Positions 44,832 to 54,868 of a stretch of DNA of 64,000 nucleotides are shown piece by piece (within the stretch, counting starts at the first letter, position 1; each line of letters begins with the position of its first letter). The stretch spans positions 508,603-572,602 of the forward strand of contig NZ_AKWX02000023.1 of the NCBI RefSeq assembly GCF_000306115.2, in the 5' to 3' direction. The notes under the pieces are model-generated. The model made no database searches. It worked only from the letters and a program-made list of their open reading frames with translations, and was not told where the DNA came from. The stretch is from Leptospira wolffii serovar Khorat str. Khorat-H2. GTDB taxonomy: Bacteria > Spirochaetota > Leptospiria > Leptospirales > Leptospiraceae. A program made the translations under genes and the position numbers.

Positions 44832-45548
44832 ATGAGGGTACATTTTTCTTTTTTATCGATTTGGTTTATCACTTTCACATATTGTATGCAGAACTCCGCT
44901 CCTTCCGGGGATTTGACTTGGGAGGAAAAGCAATTGCTGTGGCTCATGCATGGAAACGAAATGCAATCGGGCTTGGAGTTGACTCAGTCCGCCGCCAAGC
45001 GTTGGGGACTCGGAATCGACGTCTACCCCGCGACCGTAAGAACGGAAAGAATGAGAAACGTAATCGTTTTCACAGAGTCGTATAAATGTTCCGTGGAAGG
45101 AATTTCCTCCAAAAACATTTCGGTTTGTCAGCTATTCTCTTCGACTCCTTTTTATCTCGCGGCTTGCTCCGTAGATTCTTCCACTAAGATCGATAGTACG
45201 GTCATATTTATTTTCAAGGATCGGGTTCGTGCTACGGCTCAAGCCATGAAAAACGAAGGAAGTGCGATCGATGCCAAGGAATACATAAGAGCTACCGTGG
45301 CTCATGAGATAGGGCATTGTTTGGGACTAAGGCATTCCGAAGATCCGAACGATCTGATGTTTCCGATGCTCACCGGAGGAGTCTTCGAACCTAGTAAATT
45401 GGAAATGCATGCGGCTCAGGCTCTCTATGATACGAGTATGGAACCGGACGAATCTAAATTGTATACCAAGCAATCCGATTATACTTATTTAAAGCAGTAT
45501 ACCGTACCTTCTTTCGCCGTCTTCGGCAATATAGATTCTGAAGTTTAA
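44832..45548 (+). CDS. Metzincin-type zinc metalloprotease lipoprotein
   Basis: A 238-residue lipoprotein (signal ending FITFTYC, Cys18) carrying the extended zinc motif HEIGHCLGLRH (HExxHxxGxxH, His158/162/168, Glu159) of metzincins, followed by a Met-turn candidate LMFPML. The zinc site sits in VAHEIGHCLGLRHSEDPND. No pro-peptide cysteine switch of the matrixin kind is seen. It would act at the cell surface or periplasm; substrate unknown. ATG at 44832 (MRVHFSFLS) gives a compact signal peptide, so it is preferred over the frame from 44775. Several further Cys (KCSVEG, VCQLF, AACSV) may form disulfides. Confidence 0.8.
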   Translation: MRVHFSFLSIWFITFTYCMQNSAPSGDLTWEEKQLLWLMHGNEMQSGLELTQSAAKRWGLGIDVYPATVRTERMRNVIVFTESYKCSVEGISSKNISVCQLFSSTPFYLAACSVDSSTKIDSTVIFIFKDRVRATAQAMKNEGSAIDAKEYIRATVAHEIGHCLGLRHSEDPNDLMFPMLTGGVFEPSKLEMHAAQALYDTSMEPDESKLYTKQSDYTYLKQYTVPSFAVFGNIDSEV

Positions 45549-45556
45549 AAAAAGAA

Positions 45557-45585
45557 AGTCGACTCCTACCCAGAAGGGAGCCGAC
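45557..45585 (-). terminator. Intrinsic terminator after pepA (minus strand)
   Basis: Minus-strand hairpin GTCGGCTCC / GGAGTCGAC (one mismatch) followed by TTTCTTTTTTT. It lies 36 bases after the leucyl aminopeptidase stop, and may also act weakly for the convergent metalloprotease gene. A second stem CCGGGGA/TCCCCGG overlaps the pepA stop at about 45615-45634. Confidence 0.75.
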
Positions 45586-45620
45586 CTCGTTTGTGCAAAT
45601 AGGAAATTTTTCCCCGGGGA

Positions 45621-47114
45621 TTAAGCTCCCCGGCCTTTTTCCAATTTTTCCGCCAAGTCCACAAGTAAACGGACTCCGTAACCGCTGGGTCCGTTTCCTA
45701 TTTGGGTACCCGAGGCTTTCTTTCTCCAAGCGGTTCCCGCGATATCGATATGGGCCCAATTGATTCCCGTATCCACGAATCTTTGCAGGTATTTTGCAGC
45801 GGAGAGGCTTCCTCCCGGGCGCCCTGCAATATTTCTGAGATCCGCTATATCGCTTTTGAGATCCTCGCCGTATTCGTCCCAGAGAGGCAGATTCCAGACT
45901 CTTTCGTCGGAGGAGGCGGAAGCTTCTTCTAATAGAGTAACGAGTTTGTCGGAATTGCTCATGACTCCGGCGGCTTCGTGTCCCAAGGAGATGATGATCG
46001 CTCCAGTGAGTGTGGCTAGATCCACCATATAGTCAGGTTTAAATTTTTTACCAACGTAAGAAAGAACGTCTCCTAAAACCAATCGTCCTTCCGCATCGGT
46101 ATTTTGCACCTCTACGGTAAGGCCATTATGCGCGGTATATACGTCTCCGGGTTTTAATGCCGCGGCGTCCGGCATATTCTCCGCAACTCCGATTGCCGCT
46201 ACGACAGGTACGGATAAACCCAGTTCGGCAATGGCTCCGATCGCATGGATGACCGCTGCGGCTCCGCACATATCATATTTCATCTCGTGCATATCCTGAG
46301 CGGGCTTGATACTGATTCCTCCCGAATCGAAGGTTAAGCCTTTGCCTATCAGCGCCAGCTTCTTTTTGGATTTCGGTTTGGGAGGATTGTATTCGATGAG
46401 AATCATTTTCGGCTTCTTGTCCGAGCCTTGGGAGACTGCAAGAATTCCGCCCATTTTCTCCTTCTTCAATTGGGCCTCGTCGAAGACCGTAATCTTCAGT
46501 TTATTGTCCTTGGCGATCTCCTTGGATCTGGCCACGAATTCTTCCGGGGTAAAATGATTTGCGGGCAGATGAGCTACGTATCTCGCACCGTTCACATATT
46601 TACTAACCGCTCTGGATTTTTCAAGTCCTGCTTTCGCGGATTTCTCGGCTCCCTGGTCTTCTAAGACGAAGCTTACGTTCCCGAATTTCAGTTTTCTTTC
46701 TTTGAAGTCTTTCGAAAGTGCATTGATGGGGAAGGCTCCTAGGTCGATGGAATTTGCGATTTGGTATACTAGAACGGAAGGGGGTAGCGTCTTTGTCAGA
46801 AATCTCGTTAGTTTGATTTCCAGGCCTACCGAATCCCATTTTCTCAATTTCTCCCCGAAGGAGAGGAAGTTTTGAGCCACGCTTCGGATGCTGACCTTGG
46901 ACGGATCTCCTAGTCCCAGATAGATGATACGTTCGATCTCGTCCGAGAATATTTGGCCGTTTTCTCCGGAAAATATGGAGGAACGAATTTGTTCTCCGAA
47001 TTTATTTTCTAGTTCCTTGGGGAGATTGTCCTTGGTTACCGGGATGATTTTATATACGTTCTTGGAAGGATTCTTGCCGATGGAAAAATTGATCTTGGAT
47101 TTTTCTATTTTCAT
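45621..47114 (-). CDS. pepA: Leucyl aminopeptidase (M17)
   Basis: A 497-residue cytosolic M17 aminopeptidase that removes N-terminal residues from peptides using two metal ions. The metal site and catalytic region are [25 protein letters not shown], and the family signature [16 protein letters not shown], followed by DLATLTGA. N-terminal domain and length are standard. Its ATG overlaps the stop of the bcp gene by four bases, so the peroxiredoxin and peptidase are co-transcribed. PepA of enteric bacteria also binds DNA; nothing here shows that. Confidence 0.93.
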   Translation of the reverse strand: MKIEKSKINFSIGKNPSKNVYKIIPVTKDNLPKELENKFGEQIRSSIFSGENGQIFSDEIERIIYLGLGDPSKVSIRSVAQNFLSFGEKLRKWDSVGLEIKLTRFLTKTLPPSVLVYQIANSIDLGAFPINALSKDFKERKLKFGNVSFVLEDQGAEKSAKAGLEKSRAVSKYVNGARYVAHLPANHFTPEEFVARSKEIAKDNKLKITVFDEAQLKKEKMGGILAVSQGSDKKPKMILIEYNPPKPKSKKKLALIGKGLTFDSGGISIKPAQDMHEMKYDMCGAAAVIHAIGAIAELGLSVPVVAAIGVAENMPDAAALKPGDVYTAHNGLTVEVQNTDAEGRLVLGDVLSYVGKKFKPDYMVDLATLTGAIIISLGHEAAGVMSNSDKLVTLLEEASASSDERVWNLPLWDEYGEDLKSDIADLRNIAGRPGGSLSAAKYLQRFVDTGINWAHIDIAGTAWRKKASGTQIGNGPSGYGVRLLVDLAEKLEKGRGA

Positions 47115-47590
47115 TTTTTTGCTAATACCTTTATATCGCTTAGAATTTCGTCGACATGGCCTTTTACGCTGACCTTAGGATAGATCTTTTGGATCTTGGA
47201 ATCGGTTCCGACTAAAAAAGTGGTCCTTACGATTCCCATGAATTCCCTACCCATGAATTTCTTAAGTTGCCAGACTCCGTAAGCCTCGCAAATCGCTCCG
47301 TCTTCGTCCGAAATTAGGGTAAAATTCAGTTCCTGTTTTTCGATGAATTTTTGGTGGGACTTAACGGAGTCCTTGGAGATCCCGACTACGTTGTACCCTT
47401 CTTTCTTAAGTCTTGTGAAATTATCCCTGAAGTCGCAGGCCTCGGTGGTGCAGCCGGGGGTTTGATCCTTTGGATAAAAATATAATACTAAGCCTTTCTT
47501 TCCCATCAGATCTTTTAACGAGATCTGCTTACCGCTCTCATCGGGAGCTTTGAAGTCGGGAGCCTTTTGTCCGGTTTTTAAACTACTCAT
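47111..47590 (-). CDS. bcp: Thioredoxin-dependent peroxiredoxin (Bcp/PrxQ type)
   Basis: A 159-residue atypical 2-Cys peroxiredoxin reducing hydrogen peroxide and organic hydroperoxides. Motifs are [34 protein letters not shown] (peroxidatic Cys in PGCTTEAC, resolving Cys five residues later) and [15 protein letters not shown]. The ATG at 47590 ([11 protein letters not shown]) gives the usual Bcp N-terminus; a TTG start 17 codons upstream would add a tail unlike the family. The gene overlaps pepA by ATGA. Confidence 0.93.
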   Translation of the reverse strand: MSSLKTGQKAPDFKAPDESGKQISLKDLMGKKGLVLYFYPKDQTPGCTTEACDFRDNFTRLKKEGYNVVGISKDSVKSHQKFIEKQELNFTLISDEDGAICEAYGVWQLKKFMGREFMGIVRTTFLVGTDSKIQKIYPKVSVKGHVDEILSDIKVLAKK

Positions 47591-47789
47591 TTTTGCTATA
47601 GGTTCCTTGGCGTATTGTTCCGGGTTCCTCGGGATAGACAAGAAAACTTTCTAGAAGGATCGCTCGTCCCTCTCGATTTTCTCCTATAGCGCTCCGGGTT
47701 CCGAAGAATCGACTCCGGTTAGAATCGGATCGTCGCGGGCGTCGGTTCAGAATAGGGAAAAGGACGTTGAAAAATCCCAAAAAGGACTT

Positions 47790-48197
47790 GTGATAGTCTC
47801 GGATTCGGGCGACATTAAAGATATGGATCCCAAGGAAAGAATGGAAATCATCCGCCAAGGAAACCAGGCCATGAACGAGGGCGATATTCGTAAGGCCAGA
47901 GAATGTTTTCTGAAAGCGGAATATAAGGACGGACTCATTCGATTGGGAGACTATTTCATGTTCGAGAAAAAGCTTCCGATTCTCGCCTACGGTTACTACA
48001 AAAAGGCCGGTTACCAGAGGAGAATCGACGAGATCTTCCAGCGTATGCTTTGGGCGCTTTCACAATGGATTGGACCTGATAAATTCAAGACCCAGGAGCC
48101 CGAAAGAAAGGCACCCGATCCTGAAGATTTCGTTGTCCATCCCATCCTAAGGCAGACTGCCTTGGATATACTTAAGAAAAATGGAATATCGATTTAA
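47790..48197 (+). CDS. Hypothetical small TPR-like protein
   Basis: A 135-residue soluble helical protein. Residues around 20-75 (GNQAMNEGDIRKARECFLKA then LIRLGDYFMFEKKLPILAYG) look like one to two TPR units: charged helices with G-D-x-x-x-A-x-x-x-F-x-x-A. The C-terminal part is Pro/Glu-rich then helical (PILRQTALDILKKNG). No known specific family. GTG at 47790 has AAAGGA three bases upstream; an ATG at 47823 is possible. Its stop overlaps that of the convergent SDR gene by four bases. Confidence 0.6.
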   Translation: MIVSDSGDIKDMDPKERMEIIRQGNQAMNEGDIRKARECFLKAEYKDGLIRLGDYFMFEKKLPILAYGYYKKAGYQRRIDEIFQRMLWALSQWIGPDKFKTQEPERKAPDPEDFVVHPILRQTALDILKKNGISI

Positions 48198-49039
48198 TCT
48201 ACTTTCTTAAGAATTTGTCCTCTGCCCTTGAATTTTTCCATAGTTTCATAAACTCCGAATATATTTCCGGCAATCCAATCGAAGACACGGAGCGGTAATA
48301 GCCCCTTTAGAAAGCAGGAAAGATATACGGTCCAAGGCAATATGAGCCTGGGGCTTCCTTTCTTCATCGCTTTCCAAACCTTCGACACCACATATTCAGG
48401 GCTTAGTATGGGAGTAAAAAGCATCCCTTTGACTCCTTCGAACATTCCTGTAGAAATATAAGCGGGATTTACCGTCGTAACTTTGATATGATCGTTTCCC
48501 GTCTTTTCCAATTCGAGTCGGAGGGAGTCGCTCCAACCGGTCAAGGCCCATTTGGAGGCGCAATAAACGCTCATTTTAGGATTAGAGATGAGTCCTGCCG
48601 CGGAGGCTATATTTACGATTCTAAAATCCCGGGAAGGATCTCCCATCATATCGGGCAGAAGATGTCGGGTCAGAAGCATTGGAGCTAGAGTGTTAATCGA
48701 TATCACGGAGCCGATCTCCGAATCGGGATCGTGTTCCCAAAAGTATTTTCCGCAGACGATTCCCGCATTATTGATCAGGATATCTACGGATCCGATTTCC
48801 TTTCGGACCAAATCTAGCGATTCTAGAATCCGCTTCGGATCGCTTAGGTCCAGAGTATGAAGGAGGAGTTTTCCTCCGAAATCGGAGAGTTCTTTTGCGG
48901 ATTCTTGGAGGCCTTTTGGATCGCGGTCCCAAAGAACGATCGCTGACGCGTTCTCGTTTGCGGACAATTTCGCGTATATTCTTCCCATTCCCATCGCCGC
49001 TCCGGTGATGAGGATTCGTTTTCCAGAGACGTTTTTCAT
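48194..49039 (-). CDS. Short-chain dehydrogenase/reductase
   Basis: A 281-residue classical SDR: ILITGAAMGMGR (cofactor loop), DLSDPKRI, ILINNAGIVCG, VNIASAAGLIS (catalytic Ser) and YCASKWALTG (YxxxK), then VNPAYISTGMF. The long C-terminal part (about 225-281) with LPWTVYLSCFLKGLLPLRVFD is hydrophobic and may attach it to the membrane, as in lipid-acting SDRs. ATG at 49039 has GGAGAGAAGA upstream; the longer frame to 49198 lacks one. Substrate not known. It is divergent from the P-type ATPase gene. Confidence 0.9.
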   Translation of the reverse strand: MKNVSGKRILITGAAMGMGRIYAKLSANENASAIVLWDRDPKGLQESAKELSDFGGKLLLHTLDLSDPKRILESLDLVRKEIGSVDILINNAGIVCGKYFWEHDPDSEIGSVISINTLAPMLLTRHLLPDMMGDPSRDFRIVNIASAAGLISNPKMSVYCASKWALTGWSDSLRLELEKTGNDHIKVTTVNPAYISTGMFEGVKGMLFTPILSPEYVVSKVWKAMKKGSPRLILPWTVYLSCFLKGLLPLRVFDWIAGNIFGVYETMEKFKGRGQILKKVD

Positions 49040-49257
49040 ATTCTTCTCTCCAAGCGATTCTATCGTGTAGGATATCCGACTTGGAGGTAAAATGAAATTC
49101 CAAGAAATATCAAGGTTTTTGCAATCTTGCCTATCCGTCTCCCGTTTCCGACGGAAAATATTCGGTTCCCGGAAAGTAAAACGGGAAGTAAGTTTCATAA
49201 TTCGAAGGTTTTTCTTCTTTTCATTCTGATTCCTTATTTGAATTTTCTATACTGATC

Positions 49258-51792
49258 ATGAATCAACGCACCGGTCTGAGCCAGAAAGAAGCCGAAAACT
49301 TACTCTTGCAATTCGGCAAAAACGAAATCGGCAAGAAGAAGGAATACCGATTGATCGGGACCATTCTGGAAGTCTTGGAAGAACCGATCTTATTCCTCCT
49401 AGTGATTTGCGCGGGATTGTATATCGCTCTGGGAGATATGGGAGAAGCCATTCTACTCTCCACGGCATTGATTTTCATTATAAGCATAACGATTTATCAG
49501 AAAAATAAAATGGAGAATGCGATCTCTGCTCTAAAGGAGATCGCCTCTCCTAAGGCCACGGTTTTGAGGGACGGGACTTATAGGCAAATTCCCGGCTCGG
49601 AAGTGGTTCCGGGTGATTTGGTTTTGGTACGAGAAGGGGAGAGGATCTGTGCCGACGGGATCCTCATCAATCAACTGAATCTAAAAGTGGACGAATCCGC
49701 TCTCACGGGAGAATCGATACCGGTCACTAAATCCGTAGGCAATCCCGAAATCGGTTCCGCCGATTTGCCTCCGGGAGGAAACGATTCTCCGTTCGTGTTC
49801 TCTTCCGGCCTGGTCGTTTATGGAGAAGGCGTATACAAGGTTTTAAGAACCGGATCCGAGACCCAAATAGGAAGGATCGGATTGGCATTGGAAACGATTT
49901 CGACTGACGAGACTCCTTTGCAGTCGGAAACTAAGAGTCTCACTCTATGGATCACTTTATTCGCCCTGGCCGTCTGCGTTTTCTTGGTAACCGAACTTGG
50001 TTTGAGAGACGGTAGATGGATCCATGCTTTTCTTGCAGGGTTGACCTTTTCCATGGCGGCTCTCCCCGAAGAGATACCCGTGGTCTTAACCGTATATCTT
50101 GCTTTGGGCGCTTGGAGAATTTCCCAAGTAGGAGTTCTGACAAGATCTTTGGGAGCGATAGAGACTCTCGGGTCCGCTTCCGTGCTTTGTGTGGATAAAA
50201 CGGGAACACTGACCGAAAACCGGATGGCTATCCGAAGGCTTTACGTACCCGCAGGAGATAAGGACGAATTCTTGGACACTCTCCGAGGGACTAAGGAACT
50301 TCCCGAGGAGTTCCATTCTATTTTGGAATATGCGATCTTAGCTTCCAAGCGGGATCCTTTCGATCCTATGGAGAAGGCGATTCAGGAATTGGGTTTTTCC
50401 ACATTAACCGGAACGGAGCACCTTCATTCGGATTGGACTCTGGAAAAAGAATATAGCCTGAGTCCCGAACTCATGGCTTTGAGCTTCGCCTGGAAACGGG
50501 AAGATCATTCCAGCGACTTGGTGATCGGAACCAAGGGAGCTCCGGAAGCGATATTCGATCTTTGTCATATGAATTCCGCAGACACGGAAAGATTCAAGGG
50601 AATCGCACAAAAGATTTCTTCCGAAGGTCTGCGCGTGTTGGGTGTCGCAAGATCCAAATCGATAACCCAAAAATTACCCGCAAATCAGCATGATTTGGAT
50701 TTTGAATTCTTGGGGTTGATAGGTTTGGAGGATCCGATAAGAAAGGACGTTCCCGAATCTTTGAGAGAATGTATAGAAGCCGGTATTCGAGTGGTCATGA
50801 TCACCGGGGACTATATAGGTACCGCTAAGAGTGTCGCTCAAAAAATAGGTCTTTCCAATTTCGATCGCTTTTTTACCGGGGAGGATTTGGCTGCGGATAA
50901 AGAAGGAGTATTAGATTATAAGAATGTAGGAATATTCTCCCGAATCAGACCGGAACAGAAGCTGAGCATCGTCCAACGTTTTCAGAAGGAAGGAGAAATC
51001 GTGGCCATGACAGGTGACGGAGTCAACGACGCTCCCGCTTTAAAAGCCGCTCATATCGGAGTATCCATGGGAAAAAGAGGCACCGATGTGGCTAGGGAAG
51101 CTTCGGATATCGTTCTTTTGGAGGACGATTTCTCCGCGATCGTTCACGCTGTAGCTCTTGGACGTAGGATTTACGAGAATATCAAAAAGAGCATCCGATA
51201 CATCATCTCCGTCCATGTCCCCATCATAGGATTATCTGTTCTTCCGGTATTCATAGGCGGCCCGCTCTTCTTCTTTCCGGCTCATATTCTTTTCATGGAA
51301 CTGATTATAGATCCGGCCAGCTCCTTGATCTTCGAAAGAGAAGAAGGGGAAAGAAATTTGATGAAGAGACCGCCCAGATCTAGATCGAGCCGGTTGGTGG
51401 ACGGAAAAACCGCGGTGCTAAGTATTTTGCAAGGCACCGTGATCTTCGCTGTCGTTCTGGGAGTGTTCTTGTATTCCGAGTCTCAGGGTTGGACTAGGGA
51501 AACTTCCAGGTCCCTAGCGTTTATCGCGCTTGTATCTTCGAACTTAACTTTGATCCTTACCAATCTATCCTGGGAGGACCATCTAGGAAAAAGTTTTAGA
51601 AAAATCGGTTGGTCTTACTATATTCTTCTTCTTTTTACCGTTACCGTCATTCTCGGATCGTTTTCGAACGAATTTACGATGCATCTTTTCGGCTTCGAGA
51701 GAATTTCCTGGGCCTCCGGGATCCAAGTGTTCTTAATCGGAGCGGCCAGTTCCTGCTGGTGGGAAATCGTGAAATGGGTTAGGCGCAACTAA
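49258..51792 (+). CDS. P-type cation-transporting ATPase (P2A-like)
   Basis: An 844-residue ion pump. It has the actuator motif LTGES, phosphorylation motif DKTGTLTEN (Asp313), TGDGVNDAPALKAAHIGVSMG (hinge) and an N-domain with KGAPEAIF. The TM4 ion-site motif is PEEIP (about 270-274), closer to a group of bacterial calcium-pump-like ATPases than to classic PEGLP SERCA-type pumps, so calcium is likely but other divalent ions are possible. About ten membrane segments are predicted by eye. The small Cys-rich secreted gene follows after 134 bp. Confidence 0.9.
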   Translation: MNQRTGLSQKEAENLLLQFGKNEIGKKKEYRLIGTILEVLEEPILFLLVICAGLYIALGDMGEAILLSTALIFIISITIYQKNKMENAISALKEIASPKATVLRDGTYRQIPGSEVVPGDLVLVREGERICADGILINQLNLKVDESALTGESIPVTKSVGNPEIGSADLPPGGNDSPFVFSSGLVVYGEGVYKVLRTGSETQIGRIGLALETISTDETPLQSETKSLTLWITLFALAVCVFLVTELGLRDGRWIHAFLAGLTFSMAALPEEIPVVLTVYLALGAWRISQVGVLTRSLGAIETLGSASVLCVDKTGTLTENRMAIRRLYVPAGDKDEFLDTLRGTKELPEEFHSILEYAILASKRDPFDPMEKAIQELGFSTLTGTEHLHSDWTLEKEYSLSPELMALSFAWKREDHSSDLVIGTKGAPEAIFDLCHMNSADTERFKGIAQKISSEGLRVLGVARSKSITQKLPANQHDLDFEFLGLIGLEDPIRKDVPESLRECIEAGIRVVMITGDYIGTAKSVAQKIGLSNFDRFFTGEDLAADKEGVLDYKNVGIFSRIRPEQKLSIVQRFQKEGEIVAMTGDGVNDAPALKAAHIGVSMGKRGTDVAREASDIVLLEDDFSAIVHAVALGRRIYENIKKSIRYIISVHVPIIGLSVLPVFIGGPLFFFPAHILFMELIIDPASSLIFEREEGERNLMKRPPRSRSSRLVDGKTAVLSILQGTVIFAVVLGVFLYSESQGWTRETSRSLAFIALVSSNLTLILTNLSWEDHLGKSFRKIGWSYYILLLFTVTVILGSFSNEFTMHLFGFERISWASGIQVFLIGAASSCWWEIVKWVRRN

Positions 51793-51926
51793 AGGATGCA
51801 AAGAGTCCGTCGCGGAATGATTTTTAGGAAATTTCGACTTGAGAAAGAGCAACGCATTTGCGAACGCAATTCTTGACTTTTAGAAAAAATACTCCAAGAT
51901 CACTTGCATAAATTCCGGAGGCGGTA

Positions 51927-52172
51927 ATGATACGGAAGATTCTAATATTAGGGTTATTGATCGCAGCGAGTTCGACATTCGCGCAAGGAATGGGGCATAA
52001 TGGCAAACGGGGCGGCGGCCCTTGCCATGAAGATAGGGAAAAATTTTGCAAGGATATGCCTAGAGGGAAAGGCGAAGGCAAAATGCATGATTGTTTGATG
52101 AAGAATATCGATTCGGTTAGTTCCGCGTGCAAAGAGCATCTGAATAAAATGAATCCACCTAAATCAAACTAA
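51927..52172 (+). CDS. Small secreted cysteine-rich (GLG1-like) protein
   Basis: An 81-residue protein with a signal peptide cut after STFAQ. The mature part (about 60 residues) has four cysteines with the spacing PCHEDREKFCKDMPRGKG and MHDCLMKN and SSACKEHL, the pattern of the Cys-rich GLG1-type repeat (C-x6-C-x~13-C-x~12-C). Such repeats occur singly in bacterial secreted proteins; role unknown. The His/Cys/Met content suggests possible metal binding, which is inference. ATG at 51927 follows GGAGGCGGTA. A strong terminator follows. Confidence 0.75.
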   Translation: MIRKILILGLLIAASSTFAQGMGHNGKRGGGPCHEDREKFCKDMPRGKGEGKMHDCLMKNIDSVSSACKEHLNKMNPPKSN

Positions 52173-52179
52173 AAAACTG

Positions 52180-52208
52180 GCCCCTCGTGAGACTTCCGAG
52201 GGGCTTTT
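52180..52208 (+). terminator. Intrinsic terminator after the Cys-rich gene
   Basis: Perfect 8-bp stem GCCCCTCG / CGAGGGGC with a nine-base loop, followed by TTTTCTT. It lies 8 bases after the stop codon at 52172. Confidence 0.93.
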
Positions 52209-52278
52209 CTTAAGAAAAAAATTTCTACTATTCCGCTACAAGCATACATACATCCTGCCAACGGGACTATAGAAATCA

Positions 52279-53547
52279 ATGGCCGGACGCCAAATCATTT
52301 CCTCTTTATTCATCCGATTTCTCATACAGATACTTTTTGTCGGTAGCTTGTCTTACTGTCGATTTTTGCAGAAGGATGAGGCAGAGCCGACTCAACAAAG
52401 GACCGGTTTGAAGGCCTCTACTTGGTCCCAGGATTTCTATGCGATGGCAAGATACGCGAGACTTTACGATGAAATCCATCCATTCTTGTACAATCTAGAG
52501 GGGGGACGGACCAATACGGGCAGAATTCTTTCTGTTTGGAAGCCGGAAGAGATACAAGAGAGAATCCAATGGTTGCGTTTACTTTCTCCCGAAACTCTGA
52601 TTATTCCTACGATCTTCAGATGGGAAAACGATTTCGAGAAAGTTTCGGATGCGATCGGATTGAACGGAAATACGAAGGTAAGGGACCTGCATATAAGGAA
52701 TATTCTTTCGGAAGTCGAAAAATACGGATACGACGGGATCGACATAGACTACGAGGGGATGACCTGTGAGAAAAAGGAAGTATTCCAGGATTTCTTAATA
52801 TTATTAAGAGACGAACTTCATAAAAAAGGAAAATTACTCTCCGTAGCGATCCATCCCAAGACGATCGCGGAAAAACCTTCCGTTTATCCATGTAAAGGTC
52901 TTAAGAATCCGATCCAAGTGGATTTTTACGAGGCATATCGAGGCCAATTGACCCATGATTACGAGTTCCTAGGAAAGGTGGCGGATAAGGTAAAGATCAT
53001 GGCTTACGAATTGCATCCTCGTAAGAACGGTTTTCCGGGACCCGGTCCTCAGGCTCCGGATTGGTGGATCGATAAGATTTTAGAATATGCGGTAAAGAGG
53101 ATTCCTAACGAGAAGCTTTATATGGCCATCCCCACCTACGGCTACGATTGGCCCTTGAATTGCGATATAGAATCCAAATCGGTGTATTATTCCAGGGCTC
53201 GCTGGATCCAAGATAGGATGTCTCCTAGGAAAGAGGAGCCTACGGACGTATTGGAAGTTTTCAAAACTCAGGCCAAGTCGGGAGATTGGGTTTATCTTCG
53301 TCCTTATTTATATAGACACCAAGGCCATGTATATTCCGATCCTTCTCTTTGGTACAGGATGGGAGGTTGCGATCGGGTTGCATTCTACATGAATCGGTCC
53401 GCTTTCGAGAAGAAGATGAAAATCTTGGAAAAATATAAGATCCGAGGGTTTTCTTTTTGGCAACTCATCGAAGATAACGATCCGGAGATACACCAATATC
53501 TGGAAGAGAAGTTGAAAGGAAATACCGATCGGACCGTTAAGAATTAA
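52279..53547 (+). CDS. GH18-family glycoside hydrolase lipoprotein
   Basis: A 422-residue lipoprotein (signal ending GSLSYC, Cys27) with a GH18 TIM barrel. The catalytic motif [10 protein letters not shown] has the DxxDxDxE form (Glu159). [22 protein letters not shown] and [15 protein letters not shown] complete the barrel's conserved sites. This type is related to chitinase-like and spore-cortex (SleL/YaaH) N-acetylglucosaminidases; here it would act on envelope or environmental amino sugars. Its ATG follows no strong Shine-Dalgarno. It is downstream of the terminator and forms its own unit. Confidence 0.87.
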   Translation: MAGRQIISSLFIRFLIQILFVGSLSYCRFLQKDEAEPTQQRTGLKASTWSQDFYAMARYARLYDEIHPFLYNLEGGRTNTGRILSVWKPEEIQERIQWLRLLSPETLIIPTIFRWENDFEKVSDAIGLNGNTKVRDLHIRNILSEVEKYGYDGIDIDYEGMTCEKKEVFQDFLILLRDELHKKGKLLSVAIHPKTIAEKPSVYPCKGLKNPIQVDFYEAYRGQLTHDYEFLGKVADKVKIMAYELHPRKNGFPGPGPQAPDWWIDKILEYAVKRIPNEKLYMAIPTYGYDWPLNCDIESKSVYYSRARWIQDRMSPRKEEPTDVLEVFKTQAKSGDWVYLRPYLYRHQGHVYSDPSLWYRMGGCDRVAFYMNRSAFEKKMKILEKYKIRGFSFWQLIEDNDPEIHQYLEEKLKGNTDRTVKN

Positions 53548-53573
53548 AAGTCCGTAGACGCGGCTTGATTACA

Positions 53574-54740
53574 TTATTCTTTCATAATGCTTCCGGAGAT
53601 GATGAGTTTCTGGATTTCACTGGTTCCTCCTCCGATTTCTCCCAGACGTACGTCCCTATAAAGTCTGGATACTTTATATTCGTCCATAAAACCCGCGCCT
53701 CCGTGGATTTGAACCGCGAGGTTAGTGACTTCGCGGGCCGCAGTTGTGGCAAATAATTTGCAGGCGGCGCATTTTCCGGCCAGACTCATATTTCCTTTTC
53801 CTTCTTCGTCGCTTTTCTCCATTTCCCAGGCGACATTATAGGTGAACCATTTCGCCGCTTCCAATCTGGAATAGATTTCGGCGAGCATGAATGCGACTCC
53901 TTGGTGCTGGGAGATCGACTTTCCGAAACTCTTTCTGGAAGAGGCAAAGGATTTGGATTCGTCCAGGCAGGCTTTCATTACTCCTAAAGAATATGCGGCC
54001 AAGGACAATCTCTCCGCATTGAAGGTTTGCATCGTTTGTCGAAATCCCTTTCCCAATTTTCCTAATATATTCTCTTCCGGAATTTCCACATCCTCGAAGA
54101 ATAAGGCGCCGGTGGGAGAGGCCCGAAGTCCCATCTTGTCCATGGGTGCCGATCTAGAAACTCCTTTGGAGTTCAGATCTAGAATGAAATGAGTGAGGCC
54201 TTTTTCTTTACCGGATTCGTCCTGGGCTCTGGCGAGCACCAAACAATAGTCCGCGTTAGGTGCATTTGTGATATAGGTCTTTTGTCCGGATAGAATGTAC
54301 CGATCCCCTTTTTTCTTAGCCGATGCGGTCAATGCGGATACGTCGGAACCTCCATCCGGCTCGGTGACGCCTAGGGATCCTACTTTTTTTCCGCTAATGA
54401 TATCGGGTAGATACTTCGCTTTTTGTTCTTCGGTTCCGAAATGCTTTAACGGCAGTCCGAAGAGCCCTCCGGATGCTCCCACACTGAAGAAGGTGGAACC
54501 ACAGGCTTCCGAGATGACTTCCATCGCCAAAGTGCTGAGGAATAGACCGGCACCCTGGCCTCCGTATTCTTCTTCGTGTAATAATCCGATATATCCGGCT
54601 TCTCCCAACTTAGAATATTGAGAGGAAGGAAGCTCTTTTTTCTTGTCCGCTTCCTCCGCATAGGGTTGAATCTCTTTCCTGCAAAACGTTTGGAAAGATG
54701 AGATGAACTCTTGTTCATCCTGATTTAGGCTGAAATCCAT
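53574..54740 (-). CDS. Acyl-CoA dehydrogenase
   Basis: A 388-residue FAD flavoenzyme performing the first oxidation of fatty acid or branched-chain acyl-CoA breakdown. Motifs: LHEEEYGGQGAG, GSLGVTEPDGGSDVSAL, GQKTYITNAPNADY and AVQIHGGAGFMDEYKVSRLYRD. The C-terminal block reads IGGGTSEIQ where short- and medium-chain enzymes have Y-E-G-T with the catalytic Glu, so the base is probably supplied from another helix, as in isovaleryl- and long-chain enzymes. ATG at 54740. The enoyl-CoA hydratase gene ends 128 bp upstream on the same strand, so the two may form a beta-oxidation operon. Confidence 0.91.
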   Translation of the reverse strand: MDFSLNQDEQEFISSFQTFCRKEIQPYAEEADKKKELPSSQYSKLGEAGYIGLLHEEEYGGQGAGLFLSTLAMEVISEACGSTFFSVGASGGLFGLPLKHFGTEEQKAKYLPDIISGKKVGSLGVTEPDGGSDVSALTASAKKKGDRYILSGQKTYITNAPNADYCLVLARAQDESGKEKGLTHFILDLNSKGVSRSAPMDKMGLRASPTGALFFEDVEIPEENILGKLGKGFRQTMQTFNAERLSLAAYSLGVMKACLDESKSFASSRKSFGKSISQHQGVAFMLAEIYSRLEAAKWFTYNVAWEMEKSDEEGKGNMSLAGKCAACKLFATTAAREVTNLAVQIHGGAGFMDEYKVSRLYRDVRLGEIGGGTSEIQKLIISGSIMKE

Positions 54741-54868
54741 GGATTCTCCTTAGGAATCCGACAAGGCTGCAAATTCCGACCTTCCAATTCAAGAAGAAAT
54801 CGGAAGATCCGAATATTGTTCGGCGACTTATGGAGAGATTGGAAGAAGGGGAATCGATTCTACACGAA

